DNA of 64,000 bases from Breviolum minutum Mf 1.05b.01 (GCA_000507305.1 DF239797.1:1-64000); one strand, 5' to 3'; positions 21,470 to 33,060 are shown, counted from the first letter of the stretch. Numbers and translations are program-made. The notes: generated from the letters alone by a model not told the origin.

Positions 21470-22040
21470 TTTCGGAAGATATGTTTGCACAGATCTTCGC
21501 GACGCACAAATTAACCATCGTCGAGACCGGAAAGGCTAAAACATGTCAAACACCCCTAGAAATCATGTAATTCGTTCATCTTCATCCAAGTAGAATTCAC
21601 CACTAGAAGTGAATATAGTTCATATGACCCCAAGTGGAATTCACCAGCAAAACCCTAACGATCCAGGTGTGTCCTAAGAACCCCGGATTTCCCCCGAACC
21701 ACAATCCTATATGACCTAGGGCCCTAGGGATGGAATTTGGACCACCAATCCTAGGAGAAACCGGGATGGGTCTGGATTCTTAGCGCTAAATAGCCACGAG
21801 ATTTGCATATCCCATATGGGAGTGATATATTTACGTGCATTTACCATTAAAAATAAAAACAAATTATAGGTAAATATACCAAACAATCCATAGATGGATA
21901 GCACCCAATTCACCTTCACTTAAACGTCCGTTTCAAACCTCCGAAAAGCTGCCCTTCCACCCTCCCTTTTCGAGACCGTGGGGCTTCCCGGTGAACTCGG
22001 CTTCCGTAAGAATGACCTTTTGGTGGGTCATGAAATGTGC
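21470..22040. other. Intron-like with two weak coding hints
   Basis: Minus-strand AFPVSTMVNLCVAKICAN (about 21475-21540) and VILTEAEFTGKPHGLEKG (about 21965-22020). A degraded C element lies at 21808-21901. No firm splice sites. Confidence 0.3.
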
Positions 22041-22083
22041 TCCAAATTGAGGGATGAAGATTATTTCATAAAAAATGAAACCC

Positions 22084-22187
22084 TAGGGATCCAATCACCT
22101 TGTCAGCTGATGATTGGGGTGTCCAATCACCTCCTCAGCATAGTACTTAGGTTCCATTACCATTCTCAGAAGGTGATTGGATCCCTA
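22084..22187. repeat. K-family element, copy 2
   Basis: TA, GGGATCCAATCACCTTGTC at the left faces GAAGGTGATTGGATCCC, TA at the right. The interior matches the copy at 4524-4631 almost throughout, so the family moved fairly recently. Confidence 0.9.
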
Positions 22188-22982
22188 GGGAAGCCTGTGT
22201 ATATTGTCATCCAGGTGATTCAATGCGCGACCTTTTGATCCCCCATCGTTGGAGTGACAGTTCCATGTTGCAAGGAACAACACGGATGTTGCTTTTGCCA
22301 GTAGTTTTCTAAGTCTGCTCATGGCATCCAAATCCTTGCAACATCGAAATGCTGTGAGAAGTTTGCATTATAGTCAACTTGGATCATGTCTCCAATTAGC
22401 GGTAAAAAAAAATCATGTTTAAAACCACCACCAAGGGAGTTCAAAAACCAAACTTTGCCCATTGGTAGTGGAGAATCCTTTATTTGTATCATCCTAAAGG
22501 CCATTCTTTGTTTGGTCTTGGACTTCCAAGGCCCAGATAATCCCTATATTCCAATAGGTAATAGAATCCCAAATATACAGCAGAAAAACCAGGCTCAAGG
22601 TCACCGCTCACCTGTTGCTCAAATATGGGAGACAAAACATTGAGAATGTTGGGCGCCAAAAATAAAATCCAGCGGGATTTAACAAATCGCCTGTTCAAAA
22701 CCGATTGGCCAATTGAAAATGTGTTATCATTTCAGGTATGCCACCTGGAAAGTAGATGTTGCTCCACTCCCATTAGTCTTGGTTTACTATGGCCCCACCT
22801 TTTAGGAGTTGTTAGCCATTCTACTTTCACTCTATCTCCAATAGGATCGTTATCTTTCAAATACAGCTATTTTCTCACTTCCATATATTCATGGGGGTTA
22901 TTAACTACTTGGACTAATTACACCCCCCGAAAACTAACATGAATACCCAAACTTATGCTTTGGAAGAGGTGACTCCGGTTTT

Positions 22983-23104
22983 AAATGGGTGTTTCCGAAA
23001 ATAGTGGTACCCCCAAATCATCCATTTTTAATAGGGTTTTCCATTCTAAAATATTCTAAACCATCCATTTTGGTGAACCACTATTTTTCGGAACCATCCA
23101 AATA
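22983..23104. repeat. B-family element
   Basis: ATGGGTGTTTCCGAAAATAG at the left and CTATTTTTCGGAACCATCCA at the right. The inner arms CATTTTTAATAGGGTTTTCC and AAACCATCCATTTTGG are present. Confidence 0.8.
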
Positions 23105-23214
23105 TGGCCATTTTTGGTATGTTAAATGTCTAGGGTTGATCGAACCCCCCCACTTACATCCATTCTTCTTCAGCCACGACCTGAGCCGCAACAAAAATCC
23201 TTCATCCCACCTGT

Positions 23215-23310
23215 GCTTGTTGTCGGAAGTCTACCATCCAAGTCAATGCAGCCACATCATGGCTCCAATGTTGCCAACCTTGGTGCAGATGTTTTTGGGA
23301 TGCCCACATA
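23215..23310 (-). CDS. Candidate exon, weak
   Basis: Minus frame KHLHQGWQHWSHDVAALTWM ending at ACAAGCACAG|GTGGGATG. The plus strand is open as well. Confidence 0.25.
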
Positions 23311-23335
23311 ATACGTTGGGGGAAACAAATACCCA

Positions 23336-23423
23336 TAGGATCCATGGGACTGGTATGTTTACCCACATGAATGGCATAGATTTATGGTAAATGTAGGAAA
23401 ATATTCCAGTCCCATGGATCCTA
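23336..23423. repeat. C-family element, type copy
   Basis: TA, GGATCCATGGGACTGGTATG at the left, ATATTCCAGTCCCATGGATCC, TA at the right, and the intact loop ATGAATGGCATAGATTTATG. I used this copy to read the nested site at 40340-40505. Confidence 0.9.
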
Positions 23424-23429
23424 TGGGGT

Positions 23430-24180
23430 ATGAAGATCTACTAATTCCAATGCCCCCCAATGTTTAACATAGGTACTTAGATACCCAAAACGGTCACCTG
23501 TTGAAGGAAAGACGTCTTTTTCGTCATCATCATTTTTTTTGGATCCCCCCTTCCAAATTCACCCTGTTCACTGGTGGTGATCAATTAGGCTTCCCTGAAA
23601 ATGGTCACGAAAGAAAAAACGAAATTTCGGCCTCAAACAGTTGCACACAAAAAGCTTAAATTTCCGGGGTGCCAGGCAAGGACATCCAGGGAAACATCCG
23701 AGTGAACGTGAATATTTCATATAGCAATTATATTACGCAATATCATCCAACCCTACTTCCATTGGTAAACGTATCAACTCATTATCTCACGCATTGCAAC
23801 TTCTGTACTGCGTGATGTCAAACATATTCTTTGGAGTGGACATCATGTGTCAAGTTTGAAAAAACCCAAATGATTTATCTGTTTTATTGTTGCATATCAG
23901 GAGATTTTCAGGGTGGCTCAACCCACCTACCTGAAAGAAATCAGGACAAACATCTGAAAGCTTCCTGTCAGACCACAAAATGACCTGGAGGCTGGAGAAA
24001 ATCCCCAAGAAATGAATCAACGGCAACAATTGTGGGGGGTGTAAACTCTCATTGTTTTCCTATGGTAGGCATGGTGATCAACCTGATAGTAGGGGTTTAT
24101 AATGGTCCTATATGCAAAGATTCACTATGAAAGGTGGGGTGACCATCCCCATACATAAGGAGTTTATTCACCCTAGCACA
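23430..24180. other. No gene seen
   Basis: AT-rich spacer with short homopolymer runs. I saw no exon-like island and no intact palindromic element. Confidence 0.4.
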
Positions 24181-24185
24181 TTTGG

Positions 24186-24300
24186 TGCGACACATCAAGG
24201 CGTCCTGTGGCAGCATCCAGTCAGTACCAAAAGACGCACGCTTTTTTGGTTCAAATTTTCTGTGGGCGATTTTGGTCAATGTCGTCACGACTTCGAAAGA
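24186..24300 (-). CDS. Exon candidate (KFEPKKRASFGTDWMLPQ)
   Basis: Minus frame VVTTLTKIAHRKFEPKKRAS then FGTDWMLPQDALMCRTK. Possible acceptor CGCCCACAG|AAAATTTG and GA donor CTGCCACAG|GACGCC. Basic and hydrophilic. Family not recognised. Confidence 0.4.
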
Positions 24301-24654
24301 TCATTTGATTCATGGAAATGGCCCGCGTTGTTCGCCTGTTGAGAAAAGCCACCACCATTTACGATGCATTTTTGAGAAGCTCCTGTCATGGGCGGTGAGT
24401 TCCGGAACGGCCATGTTTTTTTTCTGGGGGAAAAGCTGAGATATATGGAAACATCATCCTGCCCTAAAGGAGTCGCCATTTTCCACACCAACAGATGCCT
24501 TGAAGATTTGGAGGTGTGAAGTTTTTTCGACCCCTTGAAAGAACTAACCAACGAAGGGCCGAAAAGGAGGTGTGTCCAAGTGGGTCACACCCTGCGGAGA
24601 CTCGTCTCGCTGGTGGTGGGAAGGATCCAGGGCCCCTTCCCGAATTTTCGTAGG

Positions 24655-24736
24655 TTTGATGGTCTAAACATCCCATCCCCACAATAAGATTTTAGGGTTA
24701 CTCCCTTTCTTAGGACATACCAACGGATGCTTAGGG
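24655..24736. repeat. E-family element, left part lost
   Basis: AGGTTTGATGGTCTAAACAT, CCCATCCCCACAATAAGATT, then TTCTTAGGACATACCAACGG and ATGCTTAGGG. Confidence 0.7.
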
Positions 24737-25501
24737 AAGTATAAAACTTGATAAATCTATATAAATCTCAATCAAATCCCGAGGTTCACCGACAGGCACT
24801 GAAAAAAACATATGCCGATTGGAAGTCACTTTATGTTATCTGATAGCCCAAAAGTTTCGAAGGGAGCGAATAGCAAGGAAAGAATTGATGTTGATCTATC
24901 AGCTTTGCTGGATATCCACCACCTTCTCCACTCATGATTGGCATTGCAGGGGCGCCACTATTCTGTGGATGTTCACGATGCAATTGATGCCCTTTGGGAA
25001 AAAGATATGCAACCCCAAAACTGCCTGTGTATTATTTCAAACTGCAACATGTAGTACTTGGAAAATATGTTATAAACTGTTTAGATATGTTTAGATATTA
25101 TCTATAGAAACAGATCTGAAACGAACCTCACATGTATATACATTGTATAACACATGATTATATGGATTGTATACCAAGAAAATGTGTACAATATGTGAAA
25201 AAATACATACTTTGCGCACAAAAACAAGGTACTGATTGCCAATGACAAATGCAACAACGAAATTCTATACAAACAAAACAACACATAAACACTCAAAATA
25301 CTGTTTTACTTACTTTAGGCTCGTCCTCAAGGAACATGCTCTTTGGAACAAAATCATCATCTTGGGGTTTAACAGCCGGCCTTATTAAGAGGGGGTATAG
25401 TAGGTTGACCAGCCATGATCCAAATTAGGACCCCTTGAAAAACAGCGGCCCGGAATTTGACACGTTCTGTTCGCCGCAACACCCCTCCCGAGGAAAACGT
25501 C

Positions 25502-25543
25502 CTGGTACATTTTCAACAGTTCCATGTTCTCCTCGCGCTCTTC
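25502..25543 (-). CDS. Microexon, 14 aa (EEREENMELLKMYQ)
   Basis: Acceptor AAATCCAG|GAAGAG and donor GTACCAG|GACGTT (GA donor) frame 42 nt coding EEREENMELLKMYQ, phase 0 at both ends. AG|GA stands at both junctions. The peptide would suit a coiled coil. It fits in phase after the exon at 27394-27444. Confidence 0.5.
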
Positions 25544-26083
25544 CTGGATTTCGCAGATAAAATACCGTCCACTTTGGATTTTTCGGAAAAAAAAACTCTA
25601 GACACAAAGTCGTATGTCGACCTTTTCCAGGCAACAAAAATCATGCAGGATTTCCGAAACAAAATCATGGTGTCCTCTTCCAACATGATTCAGGATCTTT
25701 TAAGAGAAACCCTAAGGATCAGCAAGCAAGAACCCTCCAATGGTTTCTGGTGAATGATTCACCTGTATGACGCAGGGGTGTTTGAGGTCCTCAAAATGAC
25801 GCCAGGCCTTTGAGGGGTCAGGATACTTAGGGTAAATGACACACCACCAACCTGACAAACTCCCAATTCCGAAAAATTCCGACGACAAATTGTCCACCCA
25901 ACAAAATTGCAGATTGGTCCTGTAAATATCTTTCTATAAACAAACAAATATTGGTACCTCTCTCAGTCTTGGTCTCAACAAAGTTCTCTTAGGTCGTGGC
26001 TCTAAATTTGAAAAGACACGGACTCATATATACATATATATATATACATCGTTCTGTGAGAAACCACAGCCTTTTTGATCTTT

Positions 26084-26195
26084 CCCTAAGGATCCATACC
26101 CTTCCCTAGAGTAGGTTTGATGGTCCCAATCCCATCCCCACAATAGGATTGTAGGGTTAATCCCTTTCGTAGGACATACCAACGGATGCTTAGGG
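26084..26195. repeat. E-family element, type copy
   Basis: CCCTAAGGATCCATACCCTT at the left, GGTCCCAATCCCATCCCCAC inside and CGGATGCTTAGGG at the right. Confidence 0.85.
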
Positions 26196-26337
26196 TTTTG
26201 TGTTTCTTCAGGTTTCGTTGATCTGAGAATCCCCCACTTGCTTTTCGCGCTCTTCTGCTGTAAGCTCTGTCGCCTTTGAAGATGGAACAGATTTTTCCGT
26301 CGAAAAACGGACCCATGAAAGTTACACTCGCCCTTGC

Positions 26338-26450
26338 TTGGATGTCCCGGAAAGGAAGGAAGTTAGGATCAATGGTTCGTAAATGGGCTATAACTGGGGT
26401 ATATTGGGTTTATCACCCATTTATCCGAACTTCCTGGGACATCCCTTCTG
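26338..26450. repeat. J-family element
   Basis: TTGGATGTCCCGGAAAGGAA at the left faces ACTTCCTGGGACATCCC at the right. Interior GTTAGGATCAATGGTTCGTA and GGGTTTATCACCCATTTATC. Confidence 0.8.
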
Positions 26451-26499
26451 TTGTGATGCTTCAACATATCGAAGTATTATCTAACAATTCGGCCTAGAA

Positions 26500-27380
26500 A
26501 CTATTGAAAAACCATAACTTGAATTTGCGACCCTTCGATGCAAATGGCAAAATAAAAAACAAAAAAAACGTCTCCCAAATGGTGGTGAAACATGATGAAT
26601 TATTATGATAAAAAGTGGCAAATCAGCTTCCATAAATCTAAGATAAAGGTAATGACACAAGGTATATCCTTAAAAAAACTAACATATTCCACCGAAATCG
26701 GAAAAAGGAAAATGATGATCTGCAAACATATCTTGGTAGTGGGGGATATGGACTCCTTCCGTTGAGGGTAAGGTTGATGTTGAGATTTTTGCGAAGCATG
26801 TGAAACAAATTTTAGGGATTCTTCAGGTAAAACTGAGTCGGTATCAATGGGCGAACATTTGGATAAAACATGTGGAACTTCCATACACAAATCGATGGAA
26901 ATCTGTTGCAGGAAATTGTTTGAGGTCACAAATTGATGAAAAAGACTTGGAAACTGAACACTTCTTGATCTTTCAAACAACTGGACATCTGAAACACAAC
27001 CAAATTTCCAGTTGCACATTACCTCACTTGACGAGTTTCAACCCTCAATTTGAATTCAAAAAGGGCCTTGATTGACTGGATACTGTGGACACTCAACAGG
27101 GCGACAACGAGATTGTATGATTTGTGAGTCTGCTAAAACCTCACGTTGCCTGAACAAATGGACATACATGGACCTGATCACATACTGTTGATGGAAAACA
27201 ATCATGCACCAGTTGATAGGTACATTTACCATCAATTTACAGCAATCCATTCATGTAGATCTAGGTAAATATCTACCAATAAAATTTAAGCCGTTAAACT
27301 ACCACTAATTTGGACCATCCATGATTTTTCGCCATTCTTTGCATCGGTTTTAAATACTCCTAAAAAACCCGTCTCGCTTC
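26500..27380. other. No exon identified; mixed repeat remnants
   Basis: A D-type left end (ACTGTTGATGGAAAACAATC) at about 27183 runs into a C-type remnant (GGTACATTTACCATCAATTT to ATCTAGGTAAATAT) up to about 27280. The 26600-27075 stretch has open frames on both strands but no splice sites I trust. Confidence 0.35.
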
Positions 27381-27393
27381 AGGACTCCCCGAC

Positions 27394-27444
27394 CTGTGCT
27401 TCATCATCACTGTCCATCTCTAAGTCCTGTTGATTCAGCTGTAC
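27394..27444 (-). CDS. Microexon, 17 aa (VQLNQQDLEMDSDDEAQ)
   Basis: Acceptor CCCGAG|GTACAG and donor GCACAG|GTCGGG frame 51 nt coding VQLNQQDLEMDSDDEAQ, phase 0 at both ends. The frame stays open upstream (CVVCVDSEGVFASPE), so the exon may be longer. Acidic. Confidence 0.5.
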
Positions 27445-27546
27445 CTCGGGGGAAGCGAAGACTCCCTCGCTGTCAACACAAACAACGCATGGTAGCATGC
27501 GAGGGGTTGCGGCGTGACGTCCACCATGCCGGTGTGGAAACCATGT

Positions 27547-27644
27547 CTAGTTGGTGGTTTCAACCCCTTTGAAAAATATTAAAATGGACATCTTCCCCAA
27601 GGTTCCGGGTGAACATAAAACATGTTTGAGTTGCCACCACCTAG
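27547..27644. repeat. A-family element
   Basis: CTAGTTGGTGGTTTCAACCC at the left, GAGTTGCCACCACCTAG at the right, 98 bp. Confidence 0.85.
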
Positions 27645-27834
27645 ATGTTGTTTTGGGGTGAAAAGTTAAGTTGAAAGGTGAAACATGCTTTCAAAGGAAC
27701 TCGCCCTGCTGAGTTGATCCTGGAAGAAAAAGTTCAACAATCCTCTGCATGGACCCTTTTGGTCATCACGCCTTCCCCCCGAAAAACACCTTTGGTAGGG
27801 TAGATGAGTTCCGGATGTTTTTTCCACCTGTTCA

Positions 27835-27939
27835 TACTGTTGATGGACAAAATCCTGCACCACCAAGGATGATGATTATCCCATTATTTATAGGGTTTTA
27901 ACCATCCCAGGCGGTGCAGGATTTCGTCCATCAACAGTA
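27835..27939. repeat. D-family element, type copy
   Basis: TA, CTGTTGATGGACAAAATCC at the left faces GGATTTCGTCCATCAACAG, TA at the right. GATGATTATCCCATTATTT is in the loop. Confidence 0.9.
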
Positions 27940-28574
27940 TCTTAGTATATTTTAGTAGGATTCCATCACCCCCCAAAAAATAAAGTTCATCTATTCAGCA
28001 GATAAGCTCTTGTTTGTTACGGATCTTCATTTTGAAACCCACAAAATTGTATAAAACTTCCTGCCCCCCTCTATTTGGTGGTATTCGTGTTTCTCAGACA
28101 TTGAAACAATTGAAACGCATAGAATAGCATATAAAACTCTTCAGATGTACATAAATAGAAGTGACTATATATGTATGTACAAGGCATATGAATATAAACA
28201 ACTCCTGTTTCATGATATGGTTTGATGTTCCCACCAATCATTCAATATAGGTGTGAATATTGACCGAAACCAGCCATATCATTCATACTTGGCCGGATGC
28301 TTCTTGAGAAACTTGAGTGATTAGATACAAATGTACATACAAATACCTGAACATCTGTGCACATATAAATGCATATATATATATACACGTATACATCACC
28401 ATTCATCACAGGCATGAAAATAATGATGGTACGATTTTCACAAGTTCTGTCAGCAACGCATTTGAAAAGAACATGCCGCATGCCTGTCAAATGGTTTCAT
28501 GTTCTACCATTCTTGTTGGAATATAACATTTCATAAAACACATGTGAGCACGAAAAAAATCCTCTTGCTTGCCA

Positions 28575-28705
28575 TTATACTGGTTGGTTAGTGGGGATAT
28601 ATGTAATGGCTTATTACAATCCCTGTATAGCTGGGTAGTTCATCATCCCGTATATAATCCAAACAACCAGGGGCCCTTTTTCATTGCTCATGTGAAGAAA
28701 ACCAT
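28575..28705. repeat. H-family element
   Basis: ATACTGGTTGGTTAGTGGGG, TTACAATCCCTGTATAGC, GGGTAGTTCATCATCCCG, AACAACCAGGGG and TTTTTCATTGCTCATGTG. Confidence 0.6.
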
Positions 28706-28988
28706 CCCACACCATGGCAGATACTTCCAAACATCGGATGTGCAGCATGATCCGGCCACACCAAGGTACCGTTGGCTGTGTTTCTGGTTGCTCTGGATGA
28801 GCAACCTTGCTGGTGGGGCCAAAAATGACGCAAAAGTATATACATGTCCATTTCATTCCATTTCCAGGTTCTTCCGTTCGCGACCCTTTTGGTGATTTTT
28901 AGTGACCTTTTCATAAGGGGCTGAAGCCACGTGACCTGGAATTTGGATTATCAAAAGATCACTTGGAAGCTGGTTCAAGATATTTTAC

Positions 28989-29210
28989 GTGTTGGTGGTT
29001 GAACAACCCCCCGTTTAAAAATATGGTATAGTCTTCAACATGCAGGGGTCATTATATTACCAACCCAAACAATGCACTATTATAAGGGAAAACCCTCAAA
29101 ATTAACATAAATTCGCATTGTTTGATTCCCCCAAAATGGGTAATTTAATGACCCCTGACATTGGGAATCTAGTAGGGCTGAACATTTTAAAAAAAACAAC
29201 CACCACCTGT
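28989..29210. repeat. A-family element split by an M element
   Basis: A left end GTGTTGGTGGTTGAACAACC and A right end CAACCACCACCTG are separated by the M element at 29041-29160. The A core is cut between GTCTTCAACA and TTGGGAATCT. Confidence 0.7.
29041..29160. repeat. M-family element nested in A
   Basis: AGGGGTCATTATATTACC at the left faces GGGTAATTTAATGACCCCT at the right. Another copy lies at 46417-46533. Confidence 0.85.
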
Positions 29211-29431
29211 ATAGAACTTTACGAAACACATTACTAAGAACCTACATATACTGATGAAGCCAAACAAAATGTCGATGGAAAACAGAAAAAAAGAACCTCA
29301 GCAAAAATAGCACCAAATTGGACCACCTTTCCGGCTTTACGAAAAAAATCCAAATCCTTTGGGGTCGTAAAAAACCAAGTTGCGTGCCACACCACCCACC
29401 GATATCGGAATTTCCCCGCGGAAATGCCAAC

Positions 29432-29540
29432 TACCCTCCGGAAGTTTAACAGTTTGCCCCTGAAAAGTTGACTTCCAAATAGGAAAGTAGGTTTCCAACC
29501 ACCATTTTTCAGGGGCTATGTTAAACTTCGGGGGTGTATG
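29432..29540. repeat. G-family element
   Basis: TA, CCCTCCGGAAGTTTAACAG at the left faces ATGTTAAACTTCGGGGGTG, TA at the right. This belongs to the AGTTTAAC subtype. Confidence 0.85.
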
Positions 29541-30099
29541 TCCCCTTTTGTTTGGCCCGCTGGTATAGGCTTAGGGAAGTGTTCCAGTTCGGTGTCTTGA
29601 GTTTCAACCTTTGAAATATGGGTCAATCCACATTCCCCTAGAGGTTTACATCCTGAAAAATCACCAAATTTGCCGGCAACCCCCCTTGTCCATCGCAGGA
29701 AAGATGTTGGGGGATTCATCTTGAATTGCCAGGGCCTTGACGGCATGTTGCCATATCTGGGAAAATTGTCCAAATTTTCTGAACTAAAGGCAGTTCTGTG
29801 GGAATTCCCCTTAATAAATTGCGTCACTACAGATAATTGATCTAGAATTATGGGTTTATATATGGTATGAACCACAATGGTTAAAGCGACTTATTTGAAA
29901 GTTCAAGTCATGTTCAGGTTACGTATGCTCGCTGACATGTTCTTTCCATATCCAAACCTTGAAATTAGAATGTCCCCTGGAGCTTTATGGTCAAGAAGTT
30001 TGGCAACTCCAAAAAAATATCAGATGTAAACGTTTACATGTAAAACGGTATTTACATGTTCACCCTAATATATGTAATAGAGAAAAATATAGATAACGT

Positions 30100-30190
30100 T
30101 ATATCATGTAATATATATATATACATGTCATATAAATATACAATATAAATATATATAATATGTATACTATATATATATATATACAGAACG
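30100..30190. repeat. AT dinucleotide-rich tract
   Basis: Interrupted (TA)n with ATGTATACTATATATATATA. Low complexity only. Confidence 0.9.
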
Positions 30191-30289
30191 ATTTTTAAAT
30201 CTACAGAATATGTCAATGGTTATACCGCAACATGCCCACAAATAAATCCATCACATCCATCCTCCTCAATCTCCACCACCGGCCCCAAC

Positions 30290-30406
30290 CTCCTCCGGCG
30301 CCACCGTGGCGGTAGGCGTTTCGGTCACGTCCGGCGCCTTGGTCTGGGCGAGGCGTGCGGCACGCGCCTCGCGCGCCAAGCGTTGGCGCTTCATTTCTTC
30401 CAGCTC
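30290..30406 (-). CDS. Exon, 39 aa, Arg/Ala helix then Thr/Pro linker
   Basis: Acceptor TTCCCAAG|GAGCTG and donor CCGGAGGAG|GTTGGG frame exactly 117 nt, phase 0 at both ends. It starts ELEEMKRQRLAREARAARLA (strongly helical) and ends TETPTATVAPEE. It has the highest GC of this part of the window, as expected of an exon. Family not recognised. It joins in phase to 27394-27444. Confidence 0.65.
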
Positions 30407-30479
30407 CTTGGGAAGTGGTTGATGGAATGAGGGTATCTTAACCCCCAAAGAACTCATGGGAAAACCATGCAGTCATAGG

Positions 30480-31700
30480 GCCCTAAAATTTAACTCCAGT
30501 TATAGTGGTTCGTTTTTTTTCCCCGGTTCCGGGTTGGCACGTTTATTTTCGGCCGTGAAAAAAGGGGGCCCTATGTCACCTCATGTATGGATATGAAAGT
30601 AGATGATGAAACATGCAATATTTCAGAAGGTCCTTGGGATTCAAGAAACTGATTCATCAATTCCAACAGTTGGTGATTTCAAACCACCCAGGAATGAAAA
30701 ATATGCGCACTCGTTGTCAAATTTACATGATTTCTTCAAACATTCCAGGTGAAAATGAAAAAATCAAAGGAAACACCCCCCAACCTAGAGTATTCCTTTT
30801 GTTCCTACAATGGAACCTGATGGATTTGCCGTTTGGTGTCTTTCAAGTTCTGGGCAAATGTTCTTATAATTCGCATATGAACTGATCCTTAAAGCGACCA
30901 AATAATTTCTGGGCAAACTTTCTTTGATGAACCCGGAACCCAAAATGTACGGTTTTTTAAACCTGCTACTTTAGCCCCTTAACTACCAATTTGTTTGGTA
31001 GGTTTATGGACCATACATTGGGTATCTGGGGAATGGAATGGAATGAGGTTTCCTCTATTGATGATATTGAAGGCTTCTTTTGCTCGTGAAATGAAAAAGC
31101 ATTGATGAAAATGAAACTTCATATTGGAAAATGATGAAAATGAAGCAATGTGCAAAATTAAGTTTTTACGGAAGCTTTTTTTGTTGGTGCTGATGGAATA
31201 TGGTATTTTTTCTCTCAAATTGATGCATTTTGTGTGCAAACAATCTCTGATTGGAGATTCTGTTCTGCGCACTCTGACACAATGTTTTGACATTATTGAA
31301 GAAATGATGACTATACACTTTCATGCGACAGGTTGTTGGAGTGTCAAGCCCTCCAAAAAAAAGAGTAATCAGTAACCATCGATTAGGCTTTATTTTTCGG
31401 AAAAAGAAATGGTGTCAAGCAGAATCAGCGGTACAAAATGTTTAGTCCTGGTGTTCTCCACAAAGTAAAGAGACAAATCGAATCAATGAAAACCAACATA
31501 TCGTAGAAACCAACAAATACATCAATGAATAGATATGAATGACCCAACGAACACATACATATGATACACAAACTCATGTATCATTCCTCTACCAAACTTC
31601 AAGCCCTCTCGCAAAGGGATTGACAGCACTCAACCAATACCATTGACCAAAAAGGTCAACAAAGGCAAATGATTTGAAAATAGCTTGGAGAACTTTTAGT
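30480..31700. other. No gene seen; degraded A element near 30660-30800
   Basis: AACAGTTGGTGATTTCAAACC to CACCCCCCAACCTAG looks like a decayed A element. Two plus/minus open stretches at 30979-31375 lack splice sites. Confidence 0.4.
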
Positions 31701-31715
31701 GAAGAAACATAACTC

Positions 31716-31776
31716 AAACAAACAAACAAACAAACAAACAAACAAACAAACAAACAAACAAACAAACAAACAAACT
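31716..31776 (+). repeat. (CAAA)n microsatellite
   Basis: About 15 uninterrupted CAAA units, the same motif as the 400-bp array at 50605-51006. Confidence 0.95.
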
Positions 31777-31949
31777 GCTAAACGCTGCTATATTGACTTG
31801 ATGTACAATATATCTAATATAATCATTATACATCATATATGTATATATTTGTGTAAAGAAAATATATATATATATATAATAAGTTATAACATTTGAATCT
31901 AAAACAAATCATCTTCACACCTATCCATCCCTCCATCCCATCGTTGGCA

Positions 31950-32070
31950 CCTCCACAAAAGTCAAAGAAGTGTCCCAGGCAGAGACTGGTCGACACGCCC
32001 TCAGACATCGAAGGCTTGATGGGAGAAACACAAAAACGGCGACAGCTGGCACGTCACGGCTTCGAAAACA
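31950..32070 (+). CDS. Possible plus-strand exon
   Basis: The plus frame reads KSKKCPRQRLVDTPSDIEGL then MGETQKRRQLARHGFENKK, hydrophilic and coding-like. The opposite strand is open but hydrophobic. No clear splice sites. If real, it is an exception to the minus-strand rule. Confidence 0.25.
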
Positions 32071-32089
32071 AAAAAACATACTGGTTATT

Positions 32090-32235
32090 CAATAGGGATC
32101 CCTGTATATATAAGGATCCATAAATAATCCATATATAAATATATAATCCATATGTATATATAATCCATATATATATAATCCATATATATATATATAATCC
32201 ATATATATATAGTTATCCTTATAATCCATATATAA
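32090..32235. repeat. ATAATCCATATAT minisatellite inside an H element
   Basis: Several units of about 13-20 bp (ATAATCCATATATA). It is framed by H-type ends (TCAATAGGGATCCC at the left, AACTGGGTAGCATTTCATC at the right). The H middle has expanded into a tandem array. Confidence 0.7.
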
Positions 32236-32270
32236 CTGGGTAGCATTTCATCGTTTCATTCCTTTTTTGC

Positions 32271-32345
32271 TCCATGTATGGAATAGTTACTTACATGAAC
32301 GGTGGTAAATGCATGCCAATGTACCAGCCCCATGGATCTTATGGT
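32271..32345. repeat. C-family element, short
   Basis: TCCATGTATGGAATAGTTAC at the left and TGTACCAGCCCCATGGATC, TTATGG at the right. Confidence 0.65.
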
Positions 32346-32828
32346 AGTCATAATTCATACTAACCACCCACCTCATGTCCTTAATAAGGGTGAGTAAGTT
32401 TCCTGAAAAAAAAACAACAACAGCATCTTTGATCTGGAGAAATTCAACTCAGAATTCACTAAAGTAGATTTGGGGAGGATGCCTAAATTTTCAACCTAAG
32501 GATGTTTCAGCCTTTGCTCACTTTTCATTCCTACCTAGAATCTGATCTAACTACCGCTGTTTTTGTCAACCAACTTCCATTGCAATGGTCAAAAAGAGTG
32601 TCCGACGTACATATAGCGATCGACCTATTTGGCAATTCACAGAGTGATGGTTGAAATGGTTAAATTTCTCAGCAAAACTCAGGTCCCTCGGACTAAACGT
32701 TGAGCACTCTTAGTGAGTTACATTAGAAACCCCACCAAACCTACAGGGGCGAACCTTCGGGTAGGATTCCAAAGATTTGCCAAGATTTGAGGGAGAACAG
32801 GTCGAACTTGATTGGATCACTTCGAAAA

Positions 32829-32942
32829 CACCCTCAGAAGTTTAACCGCTTGCCCCTGCAAAAATGATGATTGGAAGATTACTGGGATCCTTTTGGGATA
32901 CCTTATTTTCAGGGGCAAACTGTTAATGAATTCCAGGGAGTA
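32829..32942. repeat. G-family element
   Basis: ACCCTCAGAAGTTTAACCGC at the left, ACTGTTAATGAATTCCAGGG at the right and TTTTCAGGGGCAAACTG inside. Confidence 0.75.
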
Positions 32943-32954
32943 ATCAACCAAAAA

Positions 32955-33060
32955 GCATCTAGACCCCTTCCTAGAGTAGGATTGATGGTCTCAATCCCAT
33001 CCCCAGAATAGGATTGTAGGGGAAATCCCCGTTCTTAGTGACATACCTGGATCCCTAGGG
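32955..33060. repeat. E-family element
   Basis: CCCCTTCCTAGAGTAGGATT, CAATCCCATCCCCAGAATAG and CTTAGTGACATACCTGGATC. Confidence 0.75.

Noticed and set aside
25457..25753. A 98-codon plus-strand frame (TKIMQDFRNKIMVSSSN...)
   Set aside because: It overlaps, antisense, a microexon with matching AG|GA splice sites on the minus strand; no plus-strand splice signals.
25712..25947. Minus-strand frame GIGSLSGWWCVIYPKYPDPS as an exon
   Set aside because: It contains GGGTCAGGATACTTAGGGTA, the end of the E-like element type seen at 40368, so it is probably repeat sequence.
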